In this document: positions 36,065 through 44,687 of the stretch, in pieces
Position numbering within the stretch: position 1 is the first letter of the stretch
Layout: every line of letters begins with the position of its first letter
Assembly: GCA_023415825.1 (NCBI GenBank)
Contig: JAEZJF010000020.1
Span: 62,001 to 126,000 of the forward strand
Source: Bacillota bacterium
GTDB lineage: Bacteria; Bacillota; Clostridia; DSM-8532
Direction: 5' to 3'
DNA length: 64,000 bases
The notes under the pieces: model-generated
Told to the model about the DNA's origin: nothing
The model's database searches: none
The model's input: the letters and a program-made list of their open reading frames with translations, nothing else
Program-made: the position numbers and the translations under genes

Positions 36065-36102
36065 ATGCAAAAGCTGCCGAAATTGAACGGCAGCTTTTGC
36101 AT
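36065..36102. terminator. Long perfect hairpin after the response regulator gene
   Basis: A 15-pair perfect stem (36065-36079 with 36088-36102) with an 8-base loop; CAAAAGCTGCCG/CGGCAGCTTTTG gives short A and T runs inside the stem. It follows the regulator gene on the minus strand and could act in both directions. Confidence 0.75.
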
Positions 36103-36138
36103 CTCTTATACTTAACGGGTCGGGTCTGCTCTGTTCTC

Positions 36139-37758
36139 CTATATTTCTCTAAATTCGGAGGGTGAGCATCCGACATATTTTTTGAAAAGAGAACTGAAAT
36201 AAAAGGAGTCGTCGATACCCACTAGCTCGCTCACTTCGTAAATCTTAAGGGTGGTGGTCTGGAGCAGCTTTTTTGCCTTTGAAATACGAACCCGGCTTAA
36301 ATATTCCGAAAAGGAGCAGCCTTCCTCTTTTTTAAACAACTGCCCAAAATAATTGCGACTAAGCCCCAAAATATCTGCCACGCCCTGTGTTGTAAGATTT
36401 TCCTGGCTGCGCTCTTCCACAATTTTCTTTGCATTCTCAACAAGGTACAATTTTTTGTTGTTGCTTTCGTCGGCTATTTGGGAGAGGGAAAAATGTAGAA
36501 GCTCAAAGGAAATTTTCTTCAACTCCGATAGGCTATGGAGTCTGTTATCGTCCAAAATAACCTTATAGTAATCAACGAAGTTTTCACCCTCCAAGCGTAC
36601 TCCCTTTTGCCTCATGGCCGAAAGACAGGTAAAGAGAATCCCGGTTAGCATGATTTTTATATCAGGGACAACACGCGTATCGGAATGGCTCTCTATTTGT
36701 GAAAAAGCGTGCTCTAGAAAGGCTTTGGCTTTCTCTGCGCTGCCCTGCTTCAATAACCCTGCAAGCTCGGACATATCTTCCATAACGAGTCCCTGGCCCA
36801 TATCATCTTCCTCATCGGTCAGCTTTTGCACTGCACCCTCAGAGGACAGGGTAATATACATCAAGGCCGTACATGCGCCACGATAGGATTTTTTGATGTC
36901 GGGGCGGCTTTGAACCATATTTCCGATGCCACAATTAATAAGAAATCCATCTTTTTCACGGATGTCATTCACTCGCTCCGAAAGATAGCTTTCTGCAATT
37001 AATTCCCCTCGGTCGCTACTGTCGAAGCAAAAGATTATAGCGCACCGGGTGAGACCGATTTCGAAAAACAGTTGCCTGCACCCTCCCAATGGATGAGCCT
37101 GTAAGGCGGTTTTCAGCGAGTGAATAGCCAGGTTGCCCATCATTTCGCTCCTGGGCTCGTTGGAGACTACAGCCGCTACTGCCACCAAATAATTTCTTGA
37201 AGATAATGACAAACCCAGAAACTGAGCCTTGCGCTCAATTGCTTCATCATCAAGATCGCTCTCAACCAGGTCAATAAAAAATTTCTCATAAAGGAGCGGC
37301 AAACTTTGGCGTACCTGGTCGCGGAGCTTTTTCTGGCGCTCTGTGTTCTCAGCGATAAGGCATGCCTTTTCATACAGCTTTTTCGCCAATGCCACCACTT
37401 CATCCGGCTCTATGGGTTTGAGAAGAAATTCATCCACCCCGAGGGCCATGGCCTTTTGGGCATAGTCAAACTCATCATAACCGGACAATATGACCTTAAG
37501 GGTTTGTAAGGGGATCTCATTGTCCTTCACATAGGTCAGCTCATAATCCTTTAACTGCTCTAGAAACTCCAACCCGTTCATCCGGGGCATCATGATGTCC
37601 AGGAGGATCGCGCTGTATTTATTGACCTTGCAAAGCTCCAAAGCCTCAATGCCATTTTTTGCAGTATCTACGCTGTCAAACAAACCAAGGCCTTGAATTG
37701 TTGAGGCAATTCCGTTTCTTATAATCGCCTCGTCATCCACAACAAGTAAGCTGATCAT
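36139..37758 (-). CDS. YesN-type response regulator, AraC output
   Basis: 539 residues. Receiver domain 1-125: acidic pocket VVDDEAI, phospho-Asp in AILLDIMMPRMNG, and Lys in FLLKPIEPDE. A long middle region of no clear family follows. The C-terminal 100 residues hold two AraC helix-turn-helix motifs (TQGVADILGLSRNYFGQLFK and KIYEVSELVGIDDSFYFSSL). It overlaps the kinase gene by four bases (ATGA). Such pairs activate adjacent sugar transporters, here most likely the ribose-type importer. Confidence 0.93.
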   Translation of the reverse strand: MISLLVVDDEAIIRNGIASTIQGLGLFDSVDTAKNGIEALELCKVNKYSAILLDIMMPRMNGLEFLEQLKDYELTYVKDNEIPLQTLKVILSGYDEFDYAQKAMALGVDEFLLKPIEPDEVVALAKKLYEKACLIAENTERQKKLRDQVRQSLPLLYEKFFIDLVESDLDDEAIERKAQFLGLSLSSRNYLVAVAAVVSNEPRSEMMGNLAIHSLKTALQAHPLGGCRQLFFEIGLTRCAIIFCFDSSDRGELIAESYLSERVNDIREKDGFLINCGIGNMVQSRPDIKKSYRGACTALMYITLSSEGAVQKLTDEEDDMGQGLVMEDMSELAGLLKQGSAEKAKAFLEHAFSQIESHSDTRVVPDIKIMLTGILFTCLSAMRQKGVRLEGENFVDYYKVILDDNRLHSLSELKKISFELLHFSLSQIADESNNKKLYLVENAKKIVEERSQENLTTQGVADILGLSRNYFGQLFKKEEGCSFSEYLSRVRISKAKKLLQTTTLKIYEVSELVGIDDSFYFSSLFKKYVGCSPSEFREI

Positions 37759-39569
37759 TCTTCTTCACTCCTTCGAACCGGCATGGTAATTTCTGCAATG
37801 GTCCAGCCATTTTCCACTTTGTAACGGAGCCCGCTCCCGGCCCCATAGGTAAAGCGGATGCGGTCATGTACATTTTTAATACCGACCCCCATGTCCATTT
37901 GTCCGACATTAATGTTTTCGAGCTTTGCGTTAATGAGATCACATGTTTCCTGGCTCATAAATCCACCGTTATCCCGCACCTGAAACACAACGGAGTCATC
38001 CACCTGCCTGCATGAAATCACGATCTCCCCATTCTCCTTATAGCGCATACTATGGTAAATAGCATTTTCAACCAGTGGCTGCAACACCATTTTAACGGTG
38101 TAATAGTTCAGGACCCCTGCATCTACGTCAAAATTAAAGGTAAATTCATTCTCATACCGCACTTTCTGAATATCCAGATAGCTTGCCACATGCTCGATCT
38201 CTTTTTCAATGGGAATAATATTGTTCCCTCTGCTGATACTGATTCGAAACATCTTGGACAAAGCGGATGTTACTTTGATGGCGGACTGGGATTGGTTTGC
38301 CCCGATCAGCCATATTACGGTGGAAAGAGTATTGTAAAGGAAATGGGGCTTAATTTGGCTCTCAAAGGCTTTGAGTTCAGCCTCACGCTGCTTTTTCTGG
38401 GTTTGTTCTATAACCACCGCCTGGTGATTGAGCTTCTCGGCCATCTGATTAAAGCATCGTGCCAGATAACCGATTTCATCATTGTATTTGGGCACGAAAT
38501 CCGTGGGCACCTGGCCAATATCAGAGCCAGCCATAATCTTGGCCAGCTTTAAAATAGGCACTGTAAAATAACGAGAGAGCAGAGTGGCTGCCATAATACA
38601 GAACAGAAGCATAGTAAACATAATGGCCACCGTAATAATCAGGATATTGTTAGTTTCCTCTACAATATCGATCAAGGGCATGATATTAATGCCGTAAAGG
38701 GAATCGCTTTCGTCCTTGTATGTGCACATCAGAACCTTTTGATTATTGACTGTCAGACGCTGGGGCACACCGGTGTTATCAATAGCCAGATCGGGGTAAA
38801 GATCCTGGACGTTTTTCCCCAGATATACTCTGGACCCGGTAGAGGCAAACAGGTTCCCGTCCGGATTGGCCACCAGAAGCGTGCCTGCCATTTCGTGCCG
38901 ATAGCTGTCAAATACCTCTCGTACACCTCGCTCGTTGATCCACATGAATACATAGCCCAAGGTGGTCTTACCATCTGTGCTGTGTACCTTTCGTGCCAGA
39001 ACCTTATAGACGCTTCCGTTAATTGTCGAAATTGGACCTTTCCAGTAGTTGAAATTGCTCTGTTGGAACGCCATAAAGTCTGAACGGGCTGCCATTTCTC
39101 TTACGGATTCCCCCACTTGTGAGGAGCTCGCCATAAAGAATTGGTTTTTTCCCATAAGACAGGTGTAGTCGATAAAGCGGCGAAAGGTGTTGTCAAAAAA
39201 TAGTTTTTCGATGTCCACTATCTCTTTTTGGTAGGCCAGCGGGTCATAGTCTTTCATATCCACCAGCATCAGCTTACGTACAGCGTCATTTTGAGCAATA
39301 CGGATCAAACTGTAGTCTGTTTCCTTATAGAGGCTTTCAGTGATGGATTTGCTGACATTTTTAAGCACATTATAGGATTGTGCTGTTTTTTGCGCGATGA
39401 GACTGTTATAGGAAAAAGAGTAATAAAAAAGCCCCAGCAAAAGCGTGGGGACCAGCGAAAGGATTACAAATGTAATTAACAGTTTCTGCCCCATGCCCAA
39501 GTTGTAAAAGTATGTCTTCATTCGATGCCTTAAAGTTCGCTTCGGCTTTGTCTTGATGCTGCTGCTCAA
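37755..39569 (-). CDS. YesM-type sensor histidine kinase
   Basis: 604 residues. Two membrane spans (about 28-50 and 285-310) enclose a 235-residue extracellular sensor domain, then a HAMP domain, the His_kinase motif QIKPHFLYNTL with the phosphorylated His, and an HATPase domain with N-box LQPLVENAIYHSM and G boxes VRDNGG and GVGIKN. The start is TTG at 39569 with GGGGGG upstream. It is likely to sense an extracellular sugar, perhaps through the adjacent binding protein, and to phosphorylate the following regulator. Confidence 0.93.
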   Translation of the reverse strand: MSSSIKTKPKRTLRHRMKTYFYNLGMGQKLLITFVILSLVPTLLLGLFYYSFSYNSLIAQKTAQSYNVLKNVSKSITESLYKETDYSLIRIAQNDAVRKLMLVDMKDYDPLAYQKEIVDIEKLFFDNTFRRFIDYTCLMGKNQFFMASSSQVGESVREMAARSDFMAFQQSNFNYWKGPISTINGSVYKVLARKVHSTDGKTTLGYVFMWINERGVREVFDSYRHEMAGTLLVANPDGNLFASTGSRVYLGKNVQDLYPDLAIDNTGVPQRLTVNNQKVLMCTYKDESDSLYGINIMPLIDIVEETNNILIITVAIMFTMLLFCIMAATLLSRYFTVPILKLAKIMAGSDIGQVPTDFVPKYNDEIGYLARCFNQMAEKLNHQAVVIEQTQKKQREAELKAFESQIKPHFLYNTLSTVIWLIGANQSQSAIKVTSALSKMFRISISRGNNIIPIEKEIEHVASYLDIQKVRYENEFTFNFDVDAGVLNYYTVKMVLQPLVENAIYHSMRYKENGEIVISCRQVDDSVVFQVRDNGGFMSQETCDLINAKLENINVGQMDMGVGIKNVHDRIRFTYGAGSGLRYKVENGWTIAEITMPVRRSEEE

Positions 39570-39724
39570 CTGGCTGCCCCCCTTTTTGCAAGATGCTACT
39601 TGTATAGTTTAATGATTTTTCACAACAAAGTAAACGGATATTTGTGTATTTTGGTTTAATTATTCTATCATATCATACGTTTCTCAATTCCTTTTCCATG
39701 GTATAGACCTATAATAGAGGTAAG

Positions 39725-39801
39725 GTTATAATAATGTTACCCGTTACCGAAATCGAAGATTTCGAACAGGAACCCAAGTTATTGATACTTCGTATTAATT
39801 G
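39725..39801 (+). repeat. Two-hairpin palindromic repeat, copy B
   Basis: Starts GTTATAATAAT, hairpin 1 with CGAAATC (39748-39754), loop GAA, GATTTCG (39758-39764), bracketed by GTT and AAC; then hairpin 2 GTTATTGATAC/GTATTAAT around TTC. This is the cleanest single copy. It stands 38 bases before the start codon at 39840, inside the probable leader; TAGACC (39704-39709) plus the TATAAT within the repeat start (39727-39732) are 17 bases apart and may form the promoter. Confidence 0.85.
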
Positions 39802-39839
39802 TGGTGTTTAGTCTTTATTTTTTAAAGGGGGATTGTATT

Positions 39840-40304
39840 TTGGGCATTAAGACCATGACTCGAGCCGCTGCAGATAATAAATATCTACACCGGGATTTCC
39901 ATGTCTCCACCGATATCGGTATAAACTATATTGGTACACATTATGGTAATGAAGGTGTTGTTGAGTACCTTCGCCGATATGCCACATCTTTCTTGTCTCC
40001 TCTAGTGGAAGAGATAAAAAAAGATGGGTTGGTTGCTCTTAAACGTTATTTTGAAGATCTTTACATGCAGGAGGAAATGCCGGAGGTCCTGCACACGGTA
40101 TTAAGCAATGGATCGCTTGAGGTTACCATTGACCGTTGTCCTGCTGTCACCTTTATGAGAAAAAGCGGCCATACTCCGTCAAAATGGTATATTGAAACAG
40201 TTAATACCGTGTATAAAACCGTAGCTGAGGCCGCTGGTATCGGTTTTGAACTGCTCTATTACCATACTGAGGATGGCAGCAGCAGCTACCGTTTCTTTCT
40301 TTAG
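39840..40304 (+). CDS. Small protein of unknown function, paralogue 1
   Basis: 155 residues, no membrane segment or signal. Start is TTG 39840, eight bases after AAAGGGGG; the longer frame to 39801 runs into the repeat. Conserved core with the next protein: VVEYL-x-RY, LEVTIDRCPAV near residues 92-102, and YKTVAEAAGIGFEL. It has only one cysteine, in the shared CP motif. I do not recognise a characterised family; the CP core recalls small proteins annotated as amino-thiazoline-carboxylate hydrolase-like or hypothetical, but this is a weak resemblance. Confidence 0.75.
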   Translation: MGIKTMTRAAADNKYLHRDFHVSTDIGINYIGTHYGNEGVVEYLRRYATSFLSPLVEEIKKDGLVALKRYFEDLYMQEEMPEVLHTVLSNGSLEVTIDRCPAVTFMRKSGHTPSKWYIETVNTVYKTVAEAAGIGFELLYYHTEDGSSSYRFFL

Positions 40305-40363
40305 GGATGATCAAAAGCTAACTTTGATTGCTCCTTTATCGTTGACAAAGGGAGGATTTTTAT

Positions 40364-40795
40364 ATGATATCCTGTACACAATTTATTCCGGCCTATAGTG
40401 AGCTTTTTACCTTTCTGGAGGAACAGGGCGGTTATGAAGCAGTGGTGAAGTATTGGGAACATATTTCGGATGAATATGTAACGCCCCGTTTGGGTGAGAA
40501 CATAAAAGAAAAAGGTATAGCAGGCTGCTATGACTACTGGGCTCAAGCTCTCAATGAAGAGGCCGCGGACTTTACCATGACTTTGGATGAAGACAAGGAA
40601 ATCTTTGAAATTAATATGCATCATTGTCCCTCAAAAGGGCGCCTGATGCAATTTACTCAAATCAAGCCATACCACAAATACTGCTTACATTGCGATACGC
40701 TTTATCGCAGGGTTGCAGAAAGATATGGACTCAATTATGAATTTGACTGTTCAAATTGTGATAAGGCTCAATGCCGTATCCGCATTTCGAAGTGA
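40364..40795 (+). CDS. Small Cys-rich protein of unknown function, paralogue 2
   Basis: 143 residues, homologous to the preceding protein over most of its length. It carries eight cysteines (4, 55, 88, 107, 110, 129, 132, 137), several as pairs: HHCPSKG, YCLHC and DCSNC. With neighbouring histidines these could bind zinc or an Fe-S cluster. The start ATG has AAAGGGAGG upstream. The two genes are 59 bases apart and surely co-transcribed, ending at the terminator at 40814. Function unknown. Confidence 0.78.
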   Translation: MISCTQFIPAYSELFTFLEEQGGYEAVVKYWEHISDEYVTPRLGENIKEKGIAGCYDYWAQALNEEAADFTMTLDEDKEIFEINMHHCPSKGRLMQFTQIKPYHKYCLHCDTLYRRVAERYGLNYEFDCSNCDKAQCRIRISK

Positions 40796-40813
40796 GCTGA
40801 ATAAAAGTAAAAT

Positions 40814-40843
40814 GGGGCAAGGGAATATCTTGCCCCGTTTTTT
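40814..40843. terminator. Terminator between paralogue 2 and ald
   Basis: GGGGCAAG (40814-40821) pairs with CTTGCCCC (40829-40836), then GTTTTTT. It serves the plus-strand pair and, being close to the end of ald, may also serve that gene. Confidence 0.9.
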
Positions 40844-40847
40844 CGCC

Positions 40848-41963
40848 TTAAAGCACTTCTCCCGGAGGCGTATAAAAAAGCCCCTGTGCCTCAGCCACAC
40901 CCCGGCAGGTCACAAATCCTTTGTAAGTATTTAAACCGCTTTGCAAGGAAGCATCCTTAAGAAGGGCCTCTTCAATTCCTAATGATGCGATTTTCATAAT
41001 ATAGGGAAGCGTTACCCCGGTTAACGCATATGTGGAGGTTTTTGGAACAGCGCCCGGGACATTGGCGACGGCATAATGAATAACACCATGTTTTTCATAG
41101 GTGGGATTTTCATGAGTAGTCGCGTGATCCACCGTTTCCACCGAACCGCCCTGGTCTATGGCAATATCCACCAATACAGATCCCTTTTTCATACTCTTAA
41201 CCATATCTTCGGTTACAACCTTTGGAGCCCTTGCACCGGCTACCAATACGGTGCTGATGAGTAGGTCGGCTTGTTTTACTGCTTCGGCCATATTGTACTC
41301 ATTGCTGTAAAGGGTCGAAATTCTGCCGTTGGAGAATTCATCGATGCTATCCAGGCGCTCTTTCTTAATATCAAGAACTGTGACATGTGCGCCTAATCCA
41401 ACGGCCATACGGGCTGCATTACAACCGGCAGTACCGCCTCCGGCAATGACCACGTGAGCAGCAGGAACCCCGGGTACTCCGCCCAATAGAAGGCCTAAAC
41501 CGCCATTGGTTTTTTGAAGAAGTTGAGCACCCACTTGAACAGACATTCTGCCGGCTACCTCGCTCATGGGTGAAAGAAGCGGAAGGGAGCCATTGGGGAG
41601 CTGAACTGTCTCATAGGCTATAGCGGTAATGTTTTGATCAAGCAAATGGCTGACAAGAGGACCATTGGGAGCAAGATGGAGATAGGTAAACAGGGCTAAG
41701 CCCCTTCGCAGGAGAGGATATTCGCTTTCCAGCGGTTCTTTAACCTTTAAAACGAGATCGGATGAATCATAAATAGTCTCTGGTGTCTGAACAATTTCGG
41801 CACCGGCCAGGATAAAGTCCGAGTCCATAATACCGCTTCCCAAGCCGGCATCTTTTTCCACCAGTACCCGGTGACCGGCTTTTTTCAGCGCATATGTACC
41901 GGCAGGGGTGAGGGCAACCCGAAATTCGTTGTTCTTAATCTCCTTTGGCACGCCAATAATCAT
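40848..41963 (-). CDS. ald: Alanine dehydrogenase
   Basis: 371 residues, NAD-dependent conversion of L-alanine to pyruvate and ammonia. MIIGVPKEIKNNEFRVALTP start, substrate Lys in VLKVKEPLESEY, His in YLHLAPNG, and nucleotide motif VVIAGGGTAGCNAARMAVGLG. Full length for the hexameric enzyme. In Bacillus ald supports growth on alanine and efficient sporulation, which fits the neighbouring spoIIE. AGGAGG precedes the ATG. Confidence 0.96.
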   Translation of the reverse strand: MIIGVPKEIKNNEFRVALTPAGTYALKKAGHRVLVEKDAGLGSGIMDSDFILAGAEIVQTPETIYDSSDLVLKVKEPLESEYPLLRRGLALFTYLHLAPNGPLVSHLLDQNITAIAYETVQLPNGSLPLLSPMSEVAGRMSVQVGAQLLQKTNGGLGLLLGGVPGVPAAHVVIAGGGTAGCNAARMAVGLGAHVTVLDIKKERLDSIDEFSNGRISTLYSNEYNMAEAVKQADLLISTVLVAGARAPKVVTEDMVKSMKKGSVLVDIAIDQGGSVETVDHATTHENPTYEKHGVIHYAVANVPGAVPKTSTYALTGVTLPYIMKIASLGIEEALLKDASLQSGLNTYKGFVTCRGVAEAQGLFYTPPGEVL

Positions 41964-42335
41964 ACAATTCCTCCTGTCAGTTTGTTGAAACTTGTGGTGC
42001 GTTTCTGATGGAACACACCTCTATTTATGTTTTTACCCATTTTTTTCTATTTTAAATGGAATAACAAACTTTTTTGTTCCAGAGTGCAGCTTTTTGTAGA
42101 GCAGTGTCAAGTTGGCTTATTTCCCTCGTTTCGGGAAGTTTATACTATTTGGAAGTGCTCTATCATATAATGGGATATGTCTCGAAAATCCACCACATGA
42201 ATTTTACGCACCAGATTTTTAACCTAGTACTTTAGTTTAAAAGTTTTTTACTCAAGCAACAAGGGTCTAAGGAAGCTACGCTTACGAGGGGTAATCAATC
42301 TCTTCTACAAAGGAAAAACGAATGGAGGCACTCCC
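41964..42335. other. Divergent regulatory gap between ald and spoIIE
   Basis: 372 bases holding the promoters of both genes. A small hairpin TTCCC/GGGAA lies near 42120-42136, and a TATAAT stands at about 42166-42171. I could not find a clear Spo0A box (TGTCGAA) or the widely spaced spoIIE promoter known in Bacillus; TGTCTCGAAAA near 42177 is only a loose match. No gene is seen. Confidence 0.5.
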
Positions 42336-44684
42336 ATGGAAAATATCGCGGCGATCAAGAGCGAAAGAAGACTTTTAAAGCACCTTCTGTCCTATACTTC
42401 AAATATCACATGGTTTCAGGCGGCGGCCTGGCTCATGTGCTTTATTTTTTCAAGGGCGAGTATTTTTGATATCCTAAAGCCCTTTGCTGCAGCCTTTTAC
42501 GTATCTGTAGGGTTTACAGGAGTTTCCAAAGTATTTGCCATTCTCTCCGTCACTGTGGGAAATGCCTTTTTTTCAAATTTCTATGAAACCGTTCGGCAAG
42601 TATTGGCACTGCTTTTATTTGAAGCCCTCTCACATATTACATTTCGTATTGCCGGCCGCAAAGAAACACCCTTGAGCCGATCAACGCTTCTGGCTGTACT
42701 TATAGGTTTTACCGGTCTATTAAGGGGGTTGGTGCAGGGTATACATCTCTATGATCTGGTGGTTTCCCTTTTGTGTGCTGCACTCGTTTTTTCTTTATGC
42801 ATCATCATGGCTCCGGCTTCGGAAACCTTTCAATCTGCAAGGAAAAAATGCCTTTTTAGCGGAAGAATGCTTCTGGCTAAGGCTACTTTGCTTTGTGTCG
42901 CCGTAATCAGTCTGGAAGACGTCATGGTATGGAATTGTGAGATTGGAACAATACTCACGGGAATTGTTGTGCTTATCATAGCCAGGCGAAAGGGAAGTGC
43001 GGTGGGAGCCTGTACCGGAGCTCTTATGGGAATGGTTATTTCGCTTTATGACCTTCCTTCCTCACTGGAAATTCCAGGCATGCTGGCCTTGGCCGGAGCG
43101 GCTGCGGGTCTTCCTGTAAAGAGCAGAACGGCAAGTGTTACCCTATGGACAATGGTGATTATCTTCTTTTCAGGGCTTTCAATTTTAGAGGGGGAGCTCA
43201 TCATCAAATACTATGAAGCTCTTGCTTCGGGCATCCTGTTTTTTATCATTCCCCAATCCTTCCTGGATGTTCTCAGTGATGAGTTGGCAGGCCTAAGAGG
43301 TGGTGCAGAGGTGATACAGCTTTATGATTCCAGCCGGACCCATGAGGCTGCCGATCGGCTCTTTGTATTAAGCAAGGCTCTTTCGCGTGTTTCCAGAAGC
43401 ATTGAGGACACTCTTTTGGAGGAAAAGGATGAAGAAAATTCGGCAGCCGAATGGATGATTGAAACAGTCGCTGAAAAGGTATGCAACCGCTGCAGTTTCT
43501 GTGAAAGGTGCTGGGGAACCCATTTTTTAAAAACATATAAATTGGTGGAAAAATCAATTTCCGATTTAAAAACCAATGAATCAGGACAGTTGGAAATTCC
43601 GGCCTGGTTTTTAAGTACCTGTACCAGATCCGACAAATTCATTGAAACTTTGGGATCAGCCTATTCGCTATTCAAGGCTGAAAATGTGTGGCGGCTCAAG
43701 CTTAACGAAAGCCGCATGCTCCTGGCCAGGCAGGCAGCCCTGATATCCAGCAGTGTCATGACGGCCGCCCGCGGGATTATGGATACATCGGGCAGAGATT
43801 ATGAAATTGAAGGCATGCTTTTGAGTGTAGCAGGCAATAGAGGAATACCCGTTTCCAGCTTTCGCTATCATGATCGTCAAGACTCAAGACCCGATCTGGA
43901 AGCAATTTTTGAAGCGAAGAACAAGCTAAATGCCAAAGCCCTGGACGAAATCGTCCAAGAGACCCTCAACAGCGGCCTTATACGAGTAGGTGAGAGCAGA
44001 AGGGATGTCATGGGTTATTCTGTGGTTCACTACATGAAGCGTCCAAAATTTAAAACAGCAACGGGAGTGGCACGAATAAGCCGAGAAACTAACGTTGTGT
44101 CAGGGGATAATTTTGCTTTCTTTATTTCAGGTGAAGGCTATCATATCAGTGCCATCAGTGATGGTGCCGGAAGCGGAAGGCGTGCCGACCGTTACAGTCG
44201 AACAGCCGTCCAGATGCTCGAAAACCTTATGGAAGACGGCATAGAGCTAGGTCTTGCCATAAGGCTCATGAATCTGTATCTGAACTTAAGAGGTGAGAAT
44301 GAGCGATTGGCTACCATGGATATTTGCGCCATTGACTTAGCCAGCGGAGAGACCTCTTTCTATAAATATGGTGCATCCTTTTCTTTTATCAAGGGGCAGC
44401 AGGGGGTTGTTGTAGTGAACACGGAGGAAAAAGACCCGGAAGGTCTTCCCATCGCCCATTACAGGCCTGCTGCCATGACGGCCGGAGATTTGGCTATTAT
44501 GGTTTCTGATGGTGTTTTGGAAGCTTTTTCAGAGGATGGAGAGGTTTTGGGCCTCCAGCGTTATATCGAGCAGATGGACACTAGTAATGCCCAACAATTG
44601 GCGGATGACCTACTAAAGGAGGCTTTGGTCCGGGCAAAAAACCACCGCGATGATATGACGATTTTGGTAACAAGGCTTTGGTAA
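42336..44684 (+). CDS. spoIIE: Stage II sporulation protein E phosphatase
   Basis: 782 residues. About ten membrane spans (35-320), a central regulatory region with a cysteine pair CNRCSFCERCW near 385, and a C-terminal PP2C/SpoIIE phosphatase with SDGAGSGRRADRYSR, ATMDICAIDLASGE and MVSDGVLEA carrying the metal-binding Asp residues. It dephosphorylates SpoIIAA to activate sigma-F in the forespore and takes part in polar septation. The length is close to the Bacillus protein (827). Confidence 0.96.
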   Translation: MENIAAIKSERRLLKHLLSYTSNITWFQAAAWLMCFIFSRASIFDILKPFAAAFYVSVGFTGVSKVFAILSVTVGNAFFSNFYETVRQVLALLLFEALSHITFRIAGRKETPLSRSTLLAVLIGFTGLLRGLVQGIHLYDLVVSLLCAALVFSLCIIMAPASETFQSARKKCLFSGRMLLAKATLLCVAVISLEDVMVWNCEIGTILTGIVVLIIARRKGSAVGACTGALMGMVISLYDLPSSLEIPGMLALAGAAAGLPVKSRTASVTLWTMVIIFFSGLSILEGELIIKYYEALASGILFFIIPQSFLDVLSDELAGLRGGAEVIQLYDSSRTHEAADRLFVLSKALSRVSRSIEDTLLEEKDEENSAAEWMIETVAEKVCNRCSFCERCWGTHFLKTYKLVEKSISDLKTNESGQLEIPAWFLSTCTRSDKFIETLGSAYSLFKAENVWRLKLNESRMLLARQAALISSSVMTAARGIMDTSGRDYEIEGMLLSVAGNRGIPVSSFRYHDRQDSRPDLEAIFEAKNKLNAKALDEIVQETLNSGLIRVGESRRDVMGYSVVHYMKRPKFKTATGVARISRETNVVSGDNFAFFISGEGYHISAISDGAGSGRRADRYSRTAVQMLENLMEDGIELGLAIRLMNLYLNLRGENERLATMDICAIDLASGETSFYKYGASFSFIKGQQGVVVVNTEEKDPEGLPIAHYRPAAMTAGDLAIMVSDGVLEAFSEDGEVLGLQRYIEQMDTSNAQQLADDLLKEALVRAKNHRDDMTILVTRLW

Positions 44685-44687
44685 AAC

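Noticed and set aside
42160..42190. Possible Spo0A box and spoIIE promoter (TGTCTCGAAAA, TATAAT)
   Set aside because: The match to TGTCGAA is broken by an insertion and no partner box or -35 with the expected wide spacing could be found.
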